Part shown: positions 1-11,847 of the stretch, one piece after another
Layout of the letters: each line of letters starts with the position of its first letter
Position numbering within the stretch: position 1 is the first letter of the stretch
Assembly: GCA_026874595.1 (NCBI GenBank)
Contig: CM049316.1
Span: forward strand, 47,930,695 to 47,994,694
DNA from: Sipunculus nudus
Taxonomy: Eukaryota > Annelida > Sipuncula > Golfingiida > Sipunculidae
DNA length: 64,000 nt
Reading direction: 5' to 3'
The notes under the pieces: generated by a model
The model's input: only the letters and a program-made list of their open reading frames with translations
Told to the model about the DNA's origin: nothing
Database searches by the model: none
Program-made: the position numbers and the translations under genes

Positions 1-700
1 AATTTTAAAGGGAAGAAACTATTTTTCGTGTTAACTCAACATGCTTTATGGGTGATTGGGCCCCTTTAATAGCTGTGTATCTTTCACTGATTTGTTCTAT
101 CCTGATCTCTACATGAGCTCTCATCTACATATACCTGGGACTGGTACAGACAAGATCTGATTATCACGTGTCCCACTGTACTGTCAATACTATACTGTAC
201 TGTCATACTTAAAATCCCCACACATTCATGTTATCCACAAACAGCAGCAACAGCATGAAACATCCCTTTTAAAAAAGAAAATGTGGGTTCAGTTGCTGTT
301 TTAGCCACTTGAAGTTTAGCTCTGTATAATGAAAATATACCAATAATTGTATCACTAGTATCAGTAATGCTTATTCCATACAGAGGCCAATGTACCAATA
401 AAATGATAATTCCAATTTCTTGTCTGTCTTTCTATTTGTGTGCTTTAATGCTTAATTTAGAGTTTGTTGATTCAATTATTTCAGTTTTAGATGTTTTAAG
501 TTTGGAGGATTATTCCAATAATCATGTTGTTCATTTATGGATTAGATTATATGTCATCAACAGAGCTCAATATTACTTAACGTGTTCATGTTAATATTTG
601 AAAAAAAATACTCACAAATTAAGTTACAAACAAAGCTGTGCACCATATATCAACAGCAAGAAAGCCTAAACGTGTTAAACTTAGTATGCTGACACAAAAG
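1..700. other. AT-rich intronic sequence, nothing recognised
   Basis: No open frame with family likeness and no tandem structure. It is presumed to lie in PIEZO intron 6, because the gene runs leftwards across it. Confidence 0.6.
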
Positions 701-1560
701 TTAATGACAGAGAGAACCAAACACTGATGTTTGAAGAGCTCCCTTTTGTATTAAACAGTGTCTGTGCTGAGAGGGCAGTTTAGAAATGTCTGGAGAGCTC
801 TCTCTTGTATTGACCAGTATCTGGGCCGAGATGGCAGTTTTTATGTCTGGGCTAAAAGAGTAGTTTACTAATTTCTTAAGAACTCCCTTTTGTATTGACC
901 AGTGCCTGGGCTGAGAAGGCACTTTACCAATATCTGGAGTGCTCCCATATGTATTGACTAGTGCCTGGGCTGAGAGGGCAGTTAACCAATGTCTGGAGAA
1001 CTCCCTCTTGTATTAACCAGTGTCTGGGCTGAGAGGGCAGTGTACCTGTGTCTAGAAAGCTCCCTCTAGCCTTGACTAATGTCTTGGCTGAGAGGGCAGT
1101 TAACCAATGTCTAGAGAGCTGCCTCTTATATTGACCAGTGTTTGGGCTGAGAGGGCAGTTACATGTCTGGGCTCAGAGGCCAGTTTACCAATATCTGGAG
1201 CGCTGCTTCTTGTATTGACTAGTGTCTTTGCTGAGAGGGCAGTTAGCCTATGTCTAGAGAGCTCCCTTTTATAGTGACCACTGTCTGGGCTGAGAGAGCA
1301 GTTTACTAATGTTGGGAGAAATCCCTCTTGTATTGACCAGTGTCTGGGCTGAGATGACAGTTTACCAATTTTTGGAGAAATTCCCACTTGTATTGACCAG
1401 TGTCTGGGGTGAGAGGGCAGTTTACCAATGTCTGGAGAACATCCTCTTGTACTGACCAGTGTCTGGGCTGAGAGGTCAGTTTATTAATGTCTGGAGAGCA
1501 TCCTCTTGTATTGACCAGTGTCTTGGCATTGTGGTTAGTTAATCAGTGTTTGGAGATCTC
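700..1560. repeat. 59-bp minisatellite, about 14 diverged copies
   Basis: The phrase GTCTGGGCTGAGAGGGCAGT recurs at a spacing of 59 bp (for example 1021, 1401 and 1460), with substitutions and small indels between units. Reading frames across it are by-products of the repeat. Confidence 0.9.
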
Positions 1561-2029
1561 TCATGTCAGAAACTTCAGACAAAATAAATAATCCACAATA
1601 TTCACCATAAAACAAACATGCAAACAAGGAATAAACAGAACATGCACATAAGTAATTTCCTTAATAATTCATCCTCAAACATATTAAAATCTTAATATAA
1701 ACAACCAGTTTCACCAATATAATCTTCCAATTAGATTTAAAGATTTAAGTACCCATAAACGGTTTTGCTAAATTTAATATTTCTTCACCTAAAATACATG
1801 GTTATAATGACTAAATGTTTTCATAATATTAAGTTAAAATTGGTTTCTTACTCCTAATGAAAAGAACATTTCTAAATGTACCAGCACGTTTAGACATATT
1901 TCTGATTTGTATCACACTTGTACTGGTTATTTTACTTCACATGGCCTAAAAGGAACAAACAAGTCTCTGGACCTTATTATTTTGTGTATGTTAATGTGAT
2001 TTTATTGGACAGTGAATGCTGTTCAGTGC
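1561..2029. other. AT-rich spacer between two minisatellites
   Basis: No gene or repeat structure seen. Confidence 0.5.
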
Positions 2030-3915
2030 AGCACATCAGTACGAGACAGCACAGAGGTGAATTTCCATAACATCAGTCTAAGACCGAGGGGGAGACATCC
2101 AATAACATTTGTCTGAGACAGCAAAAGGGTTGACATCCCATACATCGGTCTGAGACAGCAAAAGGGGTGACACCCCATAACATCGGTCTGACACAGCACA
2201 AGGTTGCTGTCCAATAACACCAGCCTGAGACAGCACAGGGGCAACGTTCCATAACATCAGTATGACAATGCACAGGGGTGACATCCAATAAAGGCAGTCT
2301 AAGACAGCACAGGGGTGACCTCCAACAATGTCAGTCAAGGACAGCACAGGGGTAACATCCAATGAAGTCAGTCTAAGACAGCACAGGAGTAACATCCAAT
2401 AAAGTCAGTCTTAGACAGAGCAGGGGTGATGTCCAATATAGTCAGTCTAAGACAGCACAGGGGTGACGTCCAATAAAGTCAGTCTAAGACAGCGCAGGGG
2501 TGATGTCCAATAAAGTCAGTCTAAGACAGCACAGGGGTGACGTCCAATAAAGTCAGTCTAAGACAGCACAGGGGTGACGTCCAATAAAGTCAGTCTAAGA
2601 CAGCACAGGGGTGACGTCCAATAAAGTCAGTCTAAGACAGCACAGGGGTGACGTCCAATAAAGTCAGTCTAAGACAGCACAGGGGTGACATCCAATAAAG
2701 TCAGTCTAAGATAGAACAGGGGTTATGTCCAATAAAGTCAGTCTTAGACAGCACAGGGGTGACGTCCAATAAAGTCAGTCTAAGACAGCACAGGGGTGAC
2801 ATCCAATAAAGTCAGTCTAAGATAGAACAGGGGTTATGTCCAATAAAGTCAGTCTTAGACAGAGCAGGGGTGATGTCCAATATAGTCAGTCTAAGACAGC
2901 ACAGGGGTGACGTCCAATAAAGTCAGTCTAAGACAGCGCAGGGGTGATGTCCAATAAAGTCAGTCTAAGACAGCACAGGGGTGACGTCCAATAAAGTCAG
3001 TCTAAGACAGCACAGGGGTGACGTCCAATAAAGTCAGTCTAAGACAGCACAGGGGTGACGTCCAATAAAGTCAGTCTAAGACAGCACAGGGGTGACGTCC
3101 AATAAAGTCAGTCTAAGACAGCACAGGGGTGACATCCAATAAAGTCAGTCTAAGATAGAACAGGGGTTATGTCCAATAAAGTCAGTCTAAGACAGCACGG
3201 GGGGACCTCCAACAAAGTCAGTCAAGGACAGCACAGGGGTTACGTCCTTTAACATCAGTCTAAGATAGAACAGGGGTGAGGTCCAATAAAGTCAGTCTTA
3301 GACAGCGCAGGGGTGACTTCCAATATAGTCAGTCTAAGACAGCACAGGGGTGACGTCCAATAAAGTCAGTCTAAGACAGAACAGGGGTGATGTCCAATAA
3401 AGTCAGTCTAAGATAGAACAGGGGTTATTTCCAATAAAGTCAGTCTAAGATAGAACAGGGGTTATGTCCAATAAAGTCAGTCTAAGACAGAACAGGGGTG
3501 ATGTCCAATAAAGTCAGTCTAAGATAGAACAGGGGTGATGTCCAATAAAGTCAGTCTTAGACAGAACAGGGGTGATGTCCAATAAAGTCAGTCTTAGACA
3601 GAACAGGGGTGATGTCCAATAAAGTCAGTCTAAGATAGAACAGAGGTGACGTCCAATAAAGTCAGTCTAAGACAGAACAGGGGTGATGTCCAATAAAGTC
3701 AGTCTAAGATAGAACAGGGGTGATGTCCAATAAAGACAGTCTAAGAGAGAACAGGGGTGATGTCCAATAAAGTCAGTCTGAGACAGAACAGGGGTGACGT
3801 CCAATAAAGTCAGTCTAAGACAGAACAGGGGTTATGTCCTTTAACATCAGTCTCAGACACCACAGGGGCGACAACCCATAACACTGGTCTGAGACAGCAC
3901 AGGGGTGACACTTTA
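2030..3915. repeat. 37-bp minisatellite, about 50 copies, with a 444-bp higher-order period
   Basis: The unit contains CAATAAAGTCAGTCTAAGAC followed by AGCACAGGGGTGACGTC, and repeats every 37 bp. The first eight units or so are diverged; the middle is highly uniform. A marked variant (CCAATATAGTC) occurs at 2433 and again 444 bp (12 units) later with the same neighbours, showing a block duplication. It lies in PIEZO intron 6. Confidence 0.93.
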
Positions 3916-3929
3916 TTTACCAAAAATTA

Positions 3930-4345
3930 AACAAATTTTTTTTATAAACTTTCACAAGGCCTACAGGCCTAATGCAAACCTGTGCAATGGAATATACATC
4001 AGGTATAATATTTCCATGATAACAGGCTTGACCAGCACTTTTCAATTATAATGCAAGTACTAAACATTTAAAATACAAGGTTGTATACATATGCCCAATT
4101 ACAGGCCTATATATCAAATCCCTACAGATAAACAAGCAGGACCATACACTGTGCAAAAATTATTGTAGGTGGCTCCACCAGCCTTGTATACACTGAAGCT
4201 ATCAGATATGTATAATGCACTATTTCAGGTCAAAGATCAAATATATCAATTCCCTCCTGAGAAATAAGAAGGTACATACAACGTGAAAAGTCATTGAAGG
4301 TGGTGACACCCCTCATATGTACCAGAATGCCATCAAAGATGTATG
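3930..4345. repeat. Degenerate repeat with a GTGGCTCCAC-type core
   Basis: Two stretches (around 4165 and 4295) have a GTAGGTGGCTCCACC-like core followed by text resembling the core repeats at 15.3-17 kb, but heavily decayed. This is similarity by eye only. Confidence 0.4.
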
Positions 4346-4346
4346 G

Positions 4347-4680
4347 TCAGGCAAAATTTAAGGCCAGGACATCAAACCTCTCCTGAGTGGTGTGCACTGG
4401 GCTCACCAAGCTCAGCTCATGTTGCCCAAGACAAGCAAAGCAAATTGGCAGGTGCAGCTGCTGCACTGAATGAACTATTGACCTGTACCTGGCTGTACTG
4501 AGTGTTTCTTGACCTGTTGCAAAATCTGTTTCAGTTGGCAGACTGCCAAATCTATAAATAGACCAAGACTGAGACTTGGCCTGATTGCAAGTCTGAAATA
4601 GCTGGCAGTCTGACAAGCTATTTATAGATACAGACAAAAAATCTTCGCATGTTGCCAAAACTTTCTTTTCATGCAGATAG
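4347..4680. repeat. Dispersed repeat family W, copy 1
   Basis: The stretch with CTGACCTGTACCTGGCTG-type wording and repeated 'cagttggcagactgcc' text recurs at 44640-44870. Both copies give similar minus-strand pseudo-peptides (CQLF...QAK...SIY..), so these are shadows of a repeat rather than exons. Confidence 0.6.
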
Positions 4681-4729
4681 CAAAAAAAATAAGCAAAATC
4701 TCATGAAGATTTTTAGATGACTGATTTTA

Positions 4730-4865
4730 ACATTTAATTAAGTGATGCTAGCTCCTGCTGATTTTGAAATAGTATGGGTTAACGTAAGGATGATGGACGA
4801 TGGCGGACGGACGATAATGCGCCATCCCTTAAGCTCACAGGTTTGCTTAAAATATTCCATTGCTT
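4730..4865 (+). repeat. Terminal fragment of repeat family Y
   Basis: It contains GGACGGACGATAATGCGCC and then TTAAGCTCACAGGTTTGCT. It matches the end of the copy at 24060-24535 and, inverted, the start of the copy at 59780. Confidence 0.55.
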
Positions 4866-5219
4866 GCTTTTTATGATGTTAGTAACTTCAAAATGCACCA
4901 AAACTTAAGATCTGTGTTATTTTGTGGCTTACATATTTTTCAACAGATACAAGAAACATACCTTCAAAATATGCATTACAACTCTGTAGTAAAGTAAAAT
5001 CTGTAAGCCAAAAGTATTACTATGATGTTTTTTTTTTAAACACTAAGAAAGAGTCCAATAATAATGTAGGTTAATATAAACCTATAATAAGAAACCCACA
5101 TCCGCATCACATGACATAATAATCCATATTAACATTTAAATATAAAAGGTAAACCCATCCCAAGGAAAGAAGATTCACACTGTCAGTGTTCAAGACATAC
5201 CATCCCATTTTGCAAGACA

Positions 5220-5580
5220 CTTGTCATCTCTGTGTGAACTAGGCTATGCATCCAGCATGAATCTTTTTGTCATCTGTGATTGTGTGTCCTACAAATCTTT
5301 TTGTCATCTCTGTATGTGTGCACCAACCAGGCTGTGTGTCTGGCACAAATGTTTTTGTCATCTCTGTATGTGTGCACCAACCAGGCTGTGTGTCTGGTAC
5401 AAATGCTTTTGACACCTCTGTATGTGTGCACCAACCAGGCTGTGTGTCTGGTACAAATGTTTTTGTCACCTCTGTATGTGTGCACCAACCAGGTTGTGTG
5501 TCTGGCACAAATGTTTTTGTCATCTCTGTATGTGTGCACCAACCAGGCTGTGTCTGGTACAAATGCTTTTGTCACATCAG
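5220..5580. repeat. 54-bp minisatellite, about 5 copies
   Basis: TGTATGTGTGCACCAACC recurs every 54 bp from 5311. The unit is a multiple of three, so several frames on both strands stay open and give an 18-residue repeat such as VCVHQPGCVSGTN. No start, splice or family context supports translation. It lies in intron 6. Confidence 0.88.
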
Positions 5581-5599
5581 AGGCATCATTTATACAACA

Positions 5600-6217
5600 G
5601 CCATGTATTTATAACATAAAGGGTTCAATGACTGGCTTGTCAAAGCCTGTAAGCATGCTGACTGATGTGGTCAGGCTGATGCTGTAGGTCATGTGTGCTG
5701 TTTAGGACCTTTTCCTGCAGGTCAGAGTACCTGGTCTGCCCAGTCTTAAAAGTTAAAAGCCCCATGGCTTCAGACCAAGTTCTCCAGCTGATCATGCTGG
5801 AACCAGCATTGTTAGCTGTCCAATAAACACTGGCAACCATATTTTGTAGTATGGTAGTATATACCAAAGGTATCAGAGCACAGTATAATAGGATGAAATC
5901 AGTCCGTGTTCCTTATAAATGAAATGCTGAAACAGCTATCACCAGAATGTTAGTTTAGGACCCCATAAACAGTTTTGCTAAAATATAGTGTAGTACAGTA
6001 ATACATAATTAATTACAACAATAAGAGCTATTTAAAAAGAATATTTTATCATTCACCTGAAGATTTTTATGCAGCTATCACAATTAGGCATACATTCTTT
6101 TCAATCTACATATAGTCTGCAGCTTGATTTACAAAACACCATATCCAGGTCACCTGTTAGACACTGGTTCAGCAGGCAATAAAATATAACACTAATTAAT
6201 TCAGTTTGCAGACATAC
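5600..6217. other. Intron 6 next to exon 6, no feature recognised
   Basis: The minus-strand open stretch at 5640-5867 was examined as a possible exon 7. It has no acceptor and donor pair in the right phase and no PIEZO likeness. Confidence 0.5.
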
Positions 6218-6377
6218 CTCTCTTTCACTCCACCTGGTGATTTCATAAGCTAGTGTGTAGTAGAGGGCCAGGATGACCGCAGGGCTCACAAACCAGGGCC
6301 AGGGAACGTTGTCATGGAAATGGAACAACCAGGGTTTGTGGCAGTCTGTACGTACAATAGCTGTGAGTCCTGCCAAC
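6218..6377 (-). CDS. PIEZO: PIEZO exon 6 (last exon found in the window)
   Basis: Acceptor CTATTTTCAG and donor GTATGT bound 160 nt, completing Arg273 and encoding residues 274-326 in phase 0. The peptide begins LAGLTAIVRTDC and continues with KPWLFHFHDNVPWPWFVSP, then a helix VILALYYTLAYEITRW and the charged SERE. It corresponds to the PIEZO loop of the form TDC...PW..., followed by a membrane helix with YYTLA. The next exon should begin with a full codon. None could be placed convincingly in positions 1-6217, so it probably lies beyond the left edge or is too diverged to see. Confidence 0.93.
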
Positions 6378-8200
6378 CTGAAAATAGAGTTGATACCAGG
6401 TATACAGTGACCAGACCTTGAATGGTTGTGACTGAAGCTGGACCTGCCTCTCCTGGACAGATACAAGATATGTCAGACTTACCAGCCTTCTTCATTATAC
6501 ACTGGTTTTTTCTTAGGAGCAGTTTCATAAACATATTAACAAAGCTGTTTTACATTATGATTGTGCATCAAGTTCCTTCCAATTATCAAAGTCGAGATTC
6601 GTTTACATAAAATGTTTGGAAACCTATCCTTCCCTCCCAAACCAGATAGCCCTTAATTAATCTATATATACAAACTCTTAATATATTCATAGATATGATC
6701 CTCTCATCCTGTTATTGTCTTTTATGACAAACAATTTTGTAGAATTTTTAGGAACTTGGCCGCACATTATAGGTACGTAGACTAGAACTAGGTCTGCAGA
6801 GTATTGAGGCATACCGCTCAGACACAAATATACATACGTATGTCTTCAACATTGGCAATTGATGACAGGAATATGTCTCTAATTGCACATGTCAACTGTA
6901 TAAACATTAAATATTCAGAAAACAAGGGACCTATGGGTCACGACGCTCAGCTGTTATATATGATAAATAAATATTATTTAGAAATGAGGCACATGCTGGT
7001 TTTGTGTGGTAATAAATATAAGCTGTATTATGAGTTGTTGTTGTTTAGCTTATGTATGATTTTGATAGTACCTTTGGAGACAGGGAAGAGGATTGATTTC
7101 ATTTATTTTATTAACAAATGGAGTACTACTGTCACACAGATTTTGACTTGGCCATATAACTTATAAGCAGAACTTATAATATAAGAGTTTAACTATTTAT
7201 TAAAAAAATTACAAATATTGTCCCAAATATAATTTTTATTAAAAATAATAAGAGAATCATATGATTTTTTAAAATGAAATATAACTGATATGATTATTAA
7301 AATAATATTAAAGAATATATTCATGAATGCATTCATGAATACATTTTGAAAGTATTTGCACGAGTATTCATATACTTTCATTTTTACCTGAATTCCCATT
7401 CTTTATGCAAGAAATTTTATAATGGAGTACATAATCATATTCGTATTTAAATACAATTACAAAGTATTCGCACCATGTCTGGTATTTATTCAGTTTTCAC
7501 CAAACAATGATGTTGAGAATCCAGAATATACAAATTTCACACATTTAAATAATGATCATAAGTACCTGGTTTTATGGCTTTTATTTATATTAAAAAATAA
7601 CTGTAAAAAATTCATTTTGGACTAATTTCACATCAATGTACACACTAGACACAGTAGGAATCTAGATTAATATTATCAACTGCATCTTTGTCTATCATTA
7701 ATTTCCTTCATATAATCCTTAATGATTAGTAATGAATAATATGATTTACTTCTTTATCATTAAAAATGAACTGAAAAATGCCATAGGTGACTGCATGGTG
7801 TTATTTGGAATATGTGACATTCTACCCATCGATACAAGATTCTTTTATCATCAGTAACTGCACGTTAATTTCCAGTTATTATAAACTAACAAATTCCTTT
7901 TCTATTTTTCTTTAATTTGTTATTAAAAACCAATAAAAATTTATTAATTTATTGTTTATTGTTATGTTGTTGGTTAAAACTACTAGATGAGTTGGGTTTA
8001 ACACCTGGATCAACTGTGGCTGGCCATAAGCTGCCTGGATTCTCCCCTCAAGCGTGCATAATTTGATGAAAGGGCAACAAGGTCAACATACAGGTGACTC
8101 AAGAGGGGCTGGAGAGAGCCAAAGTCTGACAGGGTCTCATAAAAAACATTAATAAAAGCTACAATATTTGGCAAATTTCTTTCAGCTTTCTAAACTAAAA
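6378..8200. other. AT-rich part of intron 5
   Basis: No gene seen. A short dispersed motif, GGGACCTATGGGTCAC followed by GCTCAGCTG, at 6927 recurs at 20282 and, diverged, at 34915. It probably marks the end of a mobile element. Confidence 0.5.
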
Positions 8201-8204
8201 AGCT

Positions 8205-8775
8205 GAAATCCTTATGCGTGCATGATATGAAAATTATATCAACAGTGCTCACGGGAAACAAACGTGCCTTGGTCACAGTTGGGCAAAATTTAAGGTACTA
8301 ATTTTATATTTATACTAATAACTTATAAAATTTGAAAAATTCAGAACTAATTTTGGGTATTCAATTGAATCTTCATTAAATAATGTTACATTCCTGACAA
8401 AAAAAATCTCTAGCTTAAGCAATGCCCTTGTTAAGGTAGTAAATATATTTCTTGATTTTTTACAAAGTGCATTATGTTTGGGCCCATAACTTAAAAAAAA
8501 TACACAATACTGACATCATTTCTGGCATGTGCATAGTGAATGTATAGAAATATATGTATATTATATATGATCAAAGTCAGATCAGTGGTTTTGTTATTAG
8601 GCAGTCTTAAAGTGTAACATTGGGTTTTTAATGGAAAAATGAAGTTTTTCATTAATATCTCGAAGGAATTAAGTCCTAGTGACCAAATTCTTGGCATGGT
8701 AGGGGATTTTGGAGAAATCTAACTGTATGCCAAATTTAAGGAACTTAGAGCTGAAGCTCGGGAGCTGAGCTCTAG
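8205..8775 (+). repeat. Dispersed element family X, copy 1 (truncated)
   Basis: It shares GGGCAAAATTTAAGGTACT, TTTGGGCCCATAACTT and TTTCTGGCATGT with the copies at 8.8, 21.5, 42.1 and 47.5 kb, in the same order. It lacks the 3' ACGG run and terminal hairpin seen in the other copies. The minus-strand pseudo-peptide at 8491-8697 is conserved among copies only because the DNA is. Confidence 0.8.
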
Positions 8776-8799
8776 CAAACTGCATAACACTAGCAATAT

Positions 8800-9535
8800 G
8801 TGACATGGTGCTTGAATTGAAAACTTGAATAAAATCTACAGTTTTGGATCAACTGGTTTCAAATTTTTGGTGTTAACAGTTGAAATGCTAACAAAAACAT
8901 GCTGTGAAAATTAAATCCCCAGCAGTTACAGCAAAAAAACATGCCATGGTCAAAGTTGGGCAAAATTTAAGGTACCAATTTTTTATTTTTGCTAATATTT
9001 TTAAAAATTTAAAAGATTTTGATCTAATTTTGGGTATACAATTTAATTTTGATTAATAAAAGTAATATTACTGGAAAAAAAGTGCTTAGCTTTAAAAAGT
9101 TTTGTGTTAAGTGATAAAATTTCTTTCCTGATTATTTACAAAATGCATTATGTTTGGGCCCATAACTTTTTTAAATTAAATAATACAGACCTAATTTCTG
9201 GCATGTACATAGGAATTATATAGAGGATTATTTATAGGAAATATGAGGAAAAACAGATGAGTGGTTTTGATATTAGGCAGTCCTAAAGTGTAAAAATAGG
9301 TTTTTAATAAAAAATTGAGGTTTCTCCTTAATTTCTCAAAGGAATGAAGTCGCAAAGACCCAGTTTTCGGCTTGGTAGGAGATCTTGGGGACATCTAACA
9401 TTATGCTGAATTTTGGATTCCTAGGTCTTACGGTTTCAAAACGTGCCACATCTACAGATGGACGGACGGACGGACAGACGGACGGACAATGGACCACGAC
9501 TATAGCTCAGATGACTTATAGTCAGCTGAGCTAAA
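8800..9535 (+). mobile_element. Dispersed element family X, copy 2 (with 3' hairpin)
   Basis: Contains the family X blocks, then an (ACGG)n run at 9458-9487, and ends in the imperfect palindrome AGCTCAGATGAC-TTATA-GTCAGCTGAGCT at about 9504-9532. No transposase is encoded, so it is non-autonomous. The superfamily is not assigned. Confidence 0.8.
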
Positions 9536-9739
9536 AATCTGATATATCCTTGAAACCTATTTTAGACTTTCAGGCTTGGATTTGTCCTAAATACTGATAA
9601 TACTAATGACATCAGCAGTTACAATAGTAGCAATGCCAAAGGGTCCAAAGTTCAGCAAAGACAATGGCTCCTATCATTAATCTGGTCTCATGTTGTATGT
9701 TTACAAACAATTCATCTTGTTTATTAAAATACCACATAC

Positions 9740-10210
9740 CTGGCTGCCAGACTGGTAAAAGCAACACTCTCCTGGAAAAACTGGAACTGATATAGGTAGA
9801 TAACAATCAGATGTCCTCCACTGTACACCATCAGGAAAACACGCACCACCGCAAACTTAGCGCCAAGTGTCTGCCCACATGCCCACCAGGTGGCGATGAT
9901 GAGGAATGCCAGGAAGTAGACCACAGACAGCAGAGACGGGTGAGCAATCCCACTCAGAGCCAGGAACAAAGCTACCATAAAGTAACCAAAGTTGTCCCGG
10001 ATCACTGTCGTGTGCTGTTTGACCTTCTTCAGAACTGGACTGTGAGAACTGGTGACCTGCTGGGGGGCTGCAGTTTCCTCATTTGCTGTAGGTTCTGGTG
10101 AGGGGGCCAGCAGCTTCCAGCAACCAATCAGGACCAGCACAGTCACCAACATACTGCCGATATCAGGCAGGATAATACGCACAATGTTTGTGGCATCTCC
10201 TGGCTCTAAC
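9740..10210 (-). CDS. PIEZO: PIEZO exon 5 (three transmembrane segments and cytosolic linker)
   Basis: The largest exon here, 471 nt between acceptor TGTTTTGCAG and donor GTATGT, covers residues 117-272 and part of Arg273. The order is: LEPGDATNIVRIILPDIGSM, leading into a helix (VTVLVLIGCW); a cytosolic linker of about 45 residues rich in Pro, Thr, Glu and Gln; then two helices carrying the family hallmarks SGIAHPSLLS and LIIATWWACG; then a segment with GGHLIVIYLYQFQ. Vertebrate PIEZO1 has the same SGIAHPS, TWWAC and GHLI motifs in this order. No stop, frameshift or odd codon use was seen. Confidence 0.96.
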
Positions 10211-10489
10211 CTGCAAAACATATTTATAAAGGTACTTATTTTTGTCAGAAGCAGGTTGTCAAAACCATTACTTACTTATATATGAGAGTGAATCTTACAA
10301 TTTAGTGAATCAAATCTGCCAGCAGGTCCATCTTCATTGTCAGGTGCATATTTAGTACTCCTTTTAGTCTCCAGGTGTCAGCAGAGGTCATATAAACAAC
10401 ACCATCAGAGTTGAACAGGGTGGTTACTTTCCAGATCAATTTATTATTAATATAAACTTATTTATTTTACATGGATTGTACAAATAGTT

Positions 10490-10660
10490 ATTATAACTAA
10501 TTGAGGCGCTCTCCATGGCTCCGGTGATGGCATTCTGTAGTCTGCAGTGGTGGAGGAAACCGGAGAAAACCACCGGCCTTAGACGGGCAACTACAACCCA
10601 CTCTCATAGCTATGCCAGGGATCGAACACTACTATTCTACTATGTCATTTATTACAGAAC
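10490..10660 (+). repeat. Possible SINE-like fragment
   Basis: It contains GGTGGAGGAAACCGGAGAAA followed by an ACCACCGGCCTT block, a phrase common in dispersed short elements of marine invertebrates. No second copy was found in this window, so the call rests on memory of the phrase alone. Confidence 0.35.
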
Positions 10661-11345
10661 TACCTCCCAGTGGAGTGAAGTCTACTAACTGACTCTGTGG
10701 TGTCCATAGATAAGACATAGTGATTTATCAGGTCTCAGATACTGCCTGACCAACAACCCAGAGTTGCAAGCACCCTATTTGAGCAGATAGTGACAAAATA
10801 CTCATATTATTCCCCAAGATATTCCATTAGTTATCTAAAATAAAGTATAGTCATATGATGGTATAATGGTAGACAAAAGCAAGCAGCTGCCACACTGGTG
10901 ATCATGATAAAATATCAATGGTCAGAGTAAACAGTCAAATTTCTTGTCAGAAATAAAAATAACTTATAAAGGAAAATAGCTGCATCTGAACATGTTGTGA
11001 TATTTTGTACTACTCTATCTTATCTTTTAATATCACTCTCCTCATCAGGTCAGTCATCTCAGTCTGATCTCAGTGAGATCCTGTGAACTAATTATTACAT
11101 AACTGATCAAGCTGCCAGGGGTTCTTATATTCATGTACATTTATCCTCATTCAATGACAAAATGTAAAACTTTTCCTGAATCTGTGTTTTCATTTAGGCC
11201 AAACAAAAAGGAATCACAGATCTGCATGAATGCTGACTATCATTTCATTTCTTGTCAATATTATTATCAATTATCAGTAAATATACAGGATAATGAGACA
11301 CAGGTTAAATCTTAGTGTCACAGGACAGTGATGTCACATTCTCAC
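10661..11345. other. Intron 4 sequence, nothing recognised
   Basis: AT-rich, no tandem structure and no open frame with family likeness. Confidence 0.5.
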
Positions 11346-11388
11346 CTCTGGAATCCCACCTGACGTAATATCTTTTCTTTGGTTGAAC
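11346..11388 (-). CDS. PIEZO: PIEZO exon 4 (43-nt small exon)
   Basis: A 43-nt exon between acceptor CATTCCAG and donor GTGAGA. It encodes CSTKEKILRQVGFQ and two bases of Arg116. This is the extracellular stretch that in vertebrate PIEZO2 reads CSTWEK...RQIGFE, so the family match is close despite the small size. It is too short to show up as an open reading frame and was found from the codon phase left open by exons 3 and 5. The NCS sequence is a potential N-glycosylation sequon facing outside. Confidence 0.92.
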
Positions 11389-11569
11389 CTGGAATGAACA
11401 AAAATATCAGTTAAATTAGCAGGTGTATGTTCATTTATAGTGTTATTTGAGCATGAGGGGTCTCTACAGATCACAAGGGTTGGTTTTTCAGAGACCTGAT
11501 AAGTAACAAGTCACAAGCACTGCAAAGTCAGCTGAACCACCATGATAATGCCGTACATTTATTATATAC

Positions 11570-11845
11570 TGTTACGGGGTGACATTAAAGCGGACCGAAC
11601 TGTCTCGCTAGTGAATCTGGCTTTTCTAGCAAAGCGGTTGGTACGCCGGACTTGTACGCCACCGACCTAGGTTCAATCTCAGATCTGCCAAGGATTTTTC
11701 CCCTCAACAATTTGCCTTCGTAAGAAAATGGGGGCATGTTCGACATGACGATAAAACTTTGTGGCCCAGGGAATAAGCTCACCAAAGTGTGACTCCTGGG
11801 GAAAATTAGTCTTGTTCTGATAGCAGAACGCTCTTAAGAGGGGGT
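11570..11845 (+). mobile_element. tRNA-derived SINE, copy 1
   Basis: A box-like TAGCAAAGCGGTTGGT and B box-like GGTTCAATCTC about 35 nt apart give a pol III promoter of tRNA type. A body follows, and then the next copy. The opening GTTACGGGGTGACATTAAAG matches the opening of copy 2. Confidence 0.75.
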
Positions 11846-11847
11846 GT

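Noticed and set aside
700-1387. Minus-strand frames over the 59-bp repeats
   Set aside because: They follow the repeat unit and have no start, splice or family support.
5640-5867. Candidate PIEZO exon 7
   Set aside because: No acceptor in phase 0 followed by an open frame and a GT donor, and no PIEZO motif in any frame.
9191-9394. Conserved minus-strand peptide (SPRSPTKPKTGSL...) also at 21823 and 42053
   Set aside because: It is shared only because the family X DNA is shared. Copies have frame breaks and no known domain.
9811-10285. Plus-strand frames opposite PIEZO exon 5
   Set aside because: Antisense shadows of a well-supported exon.
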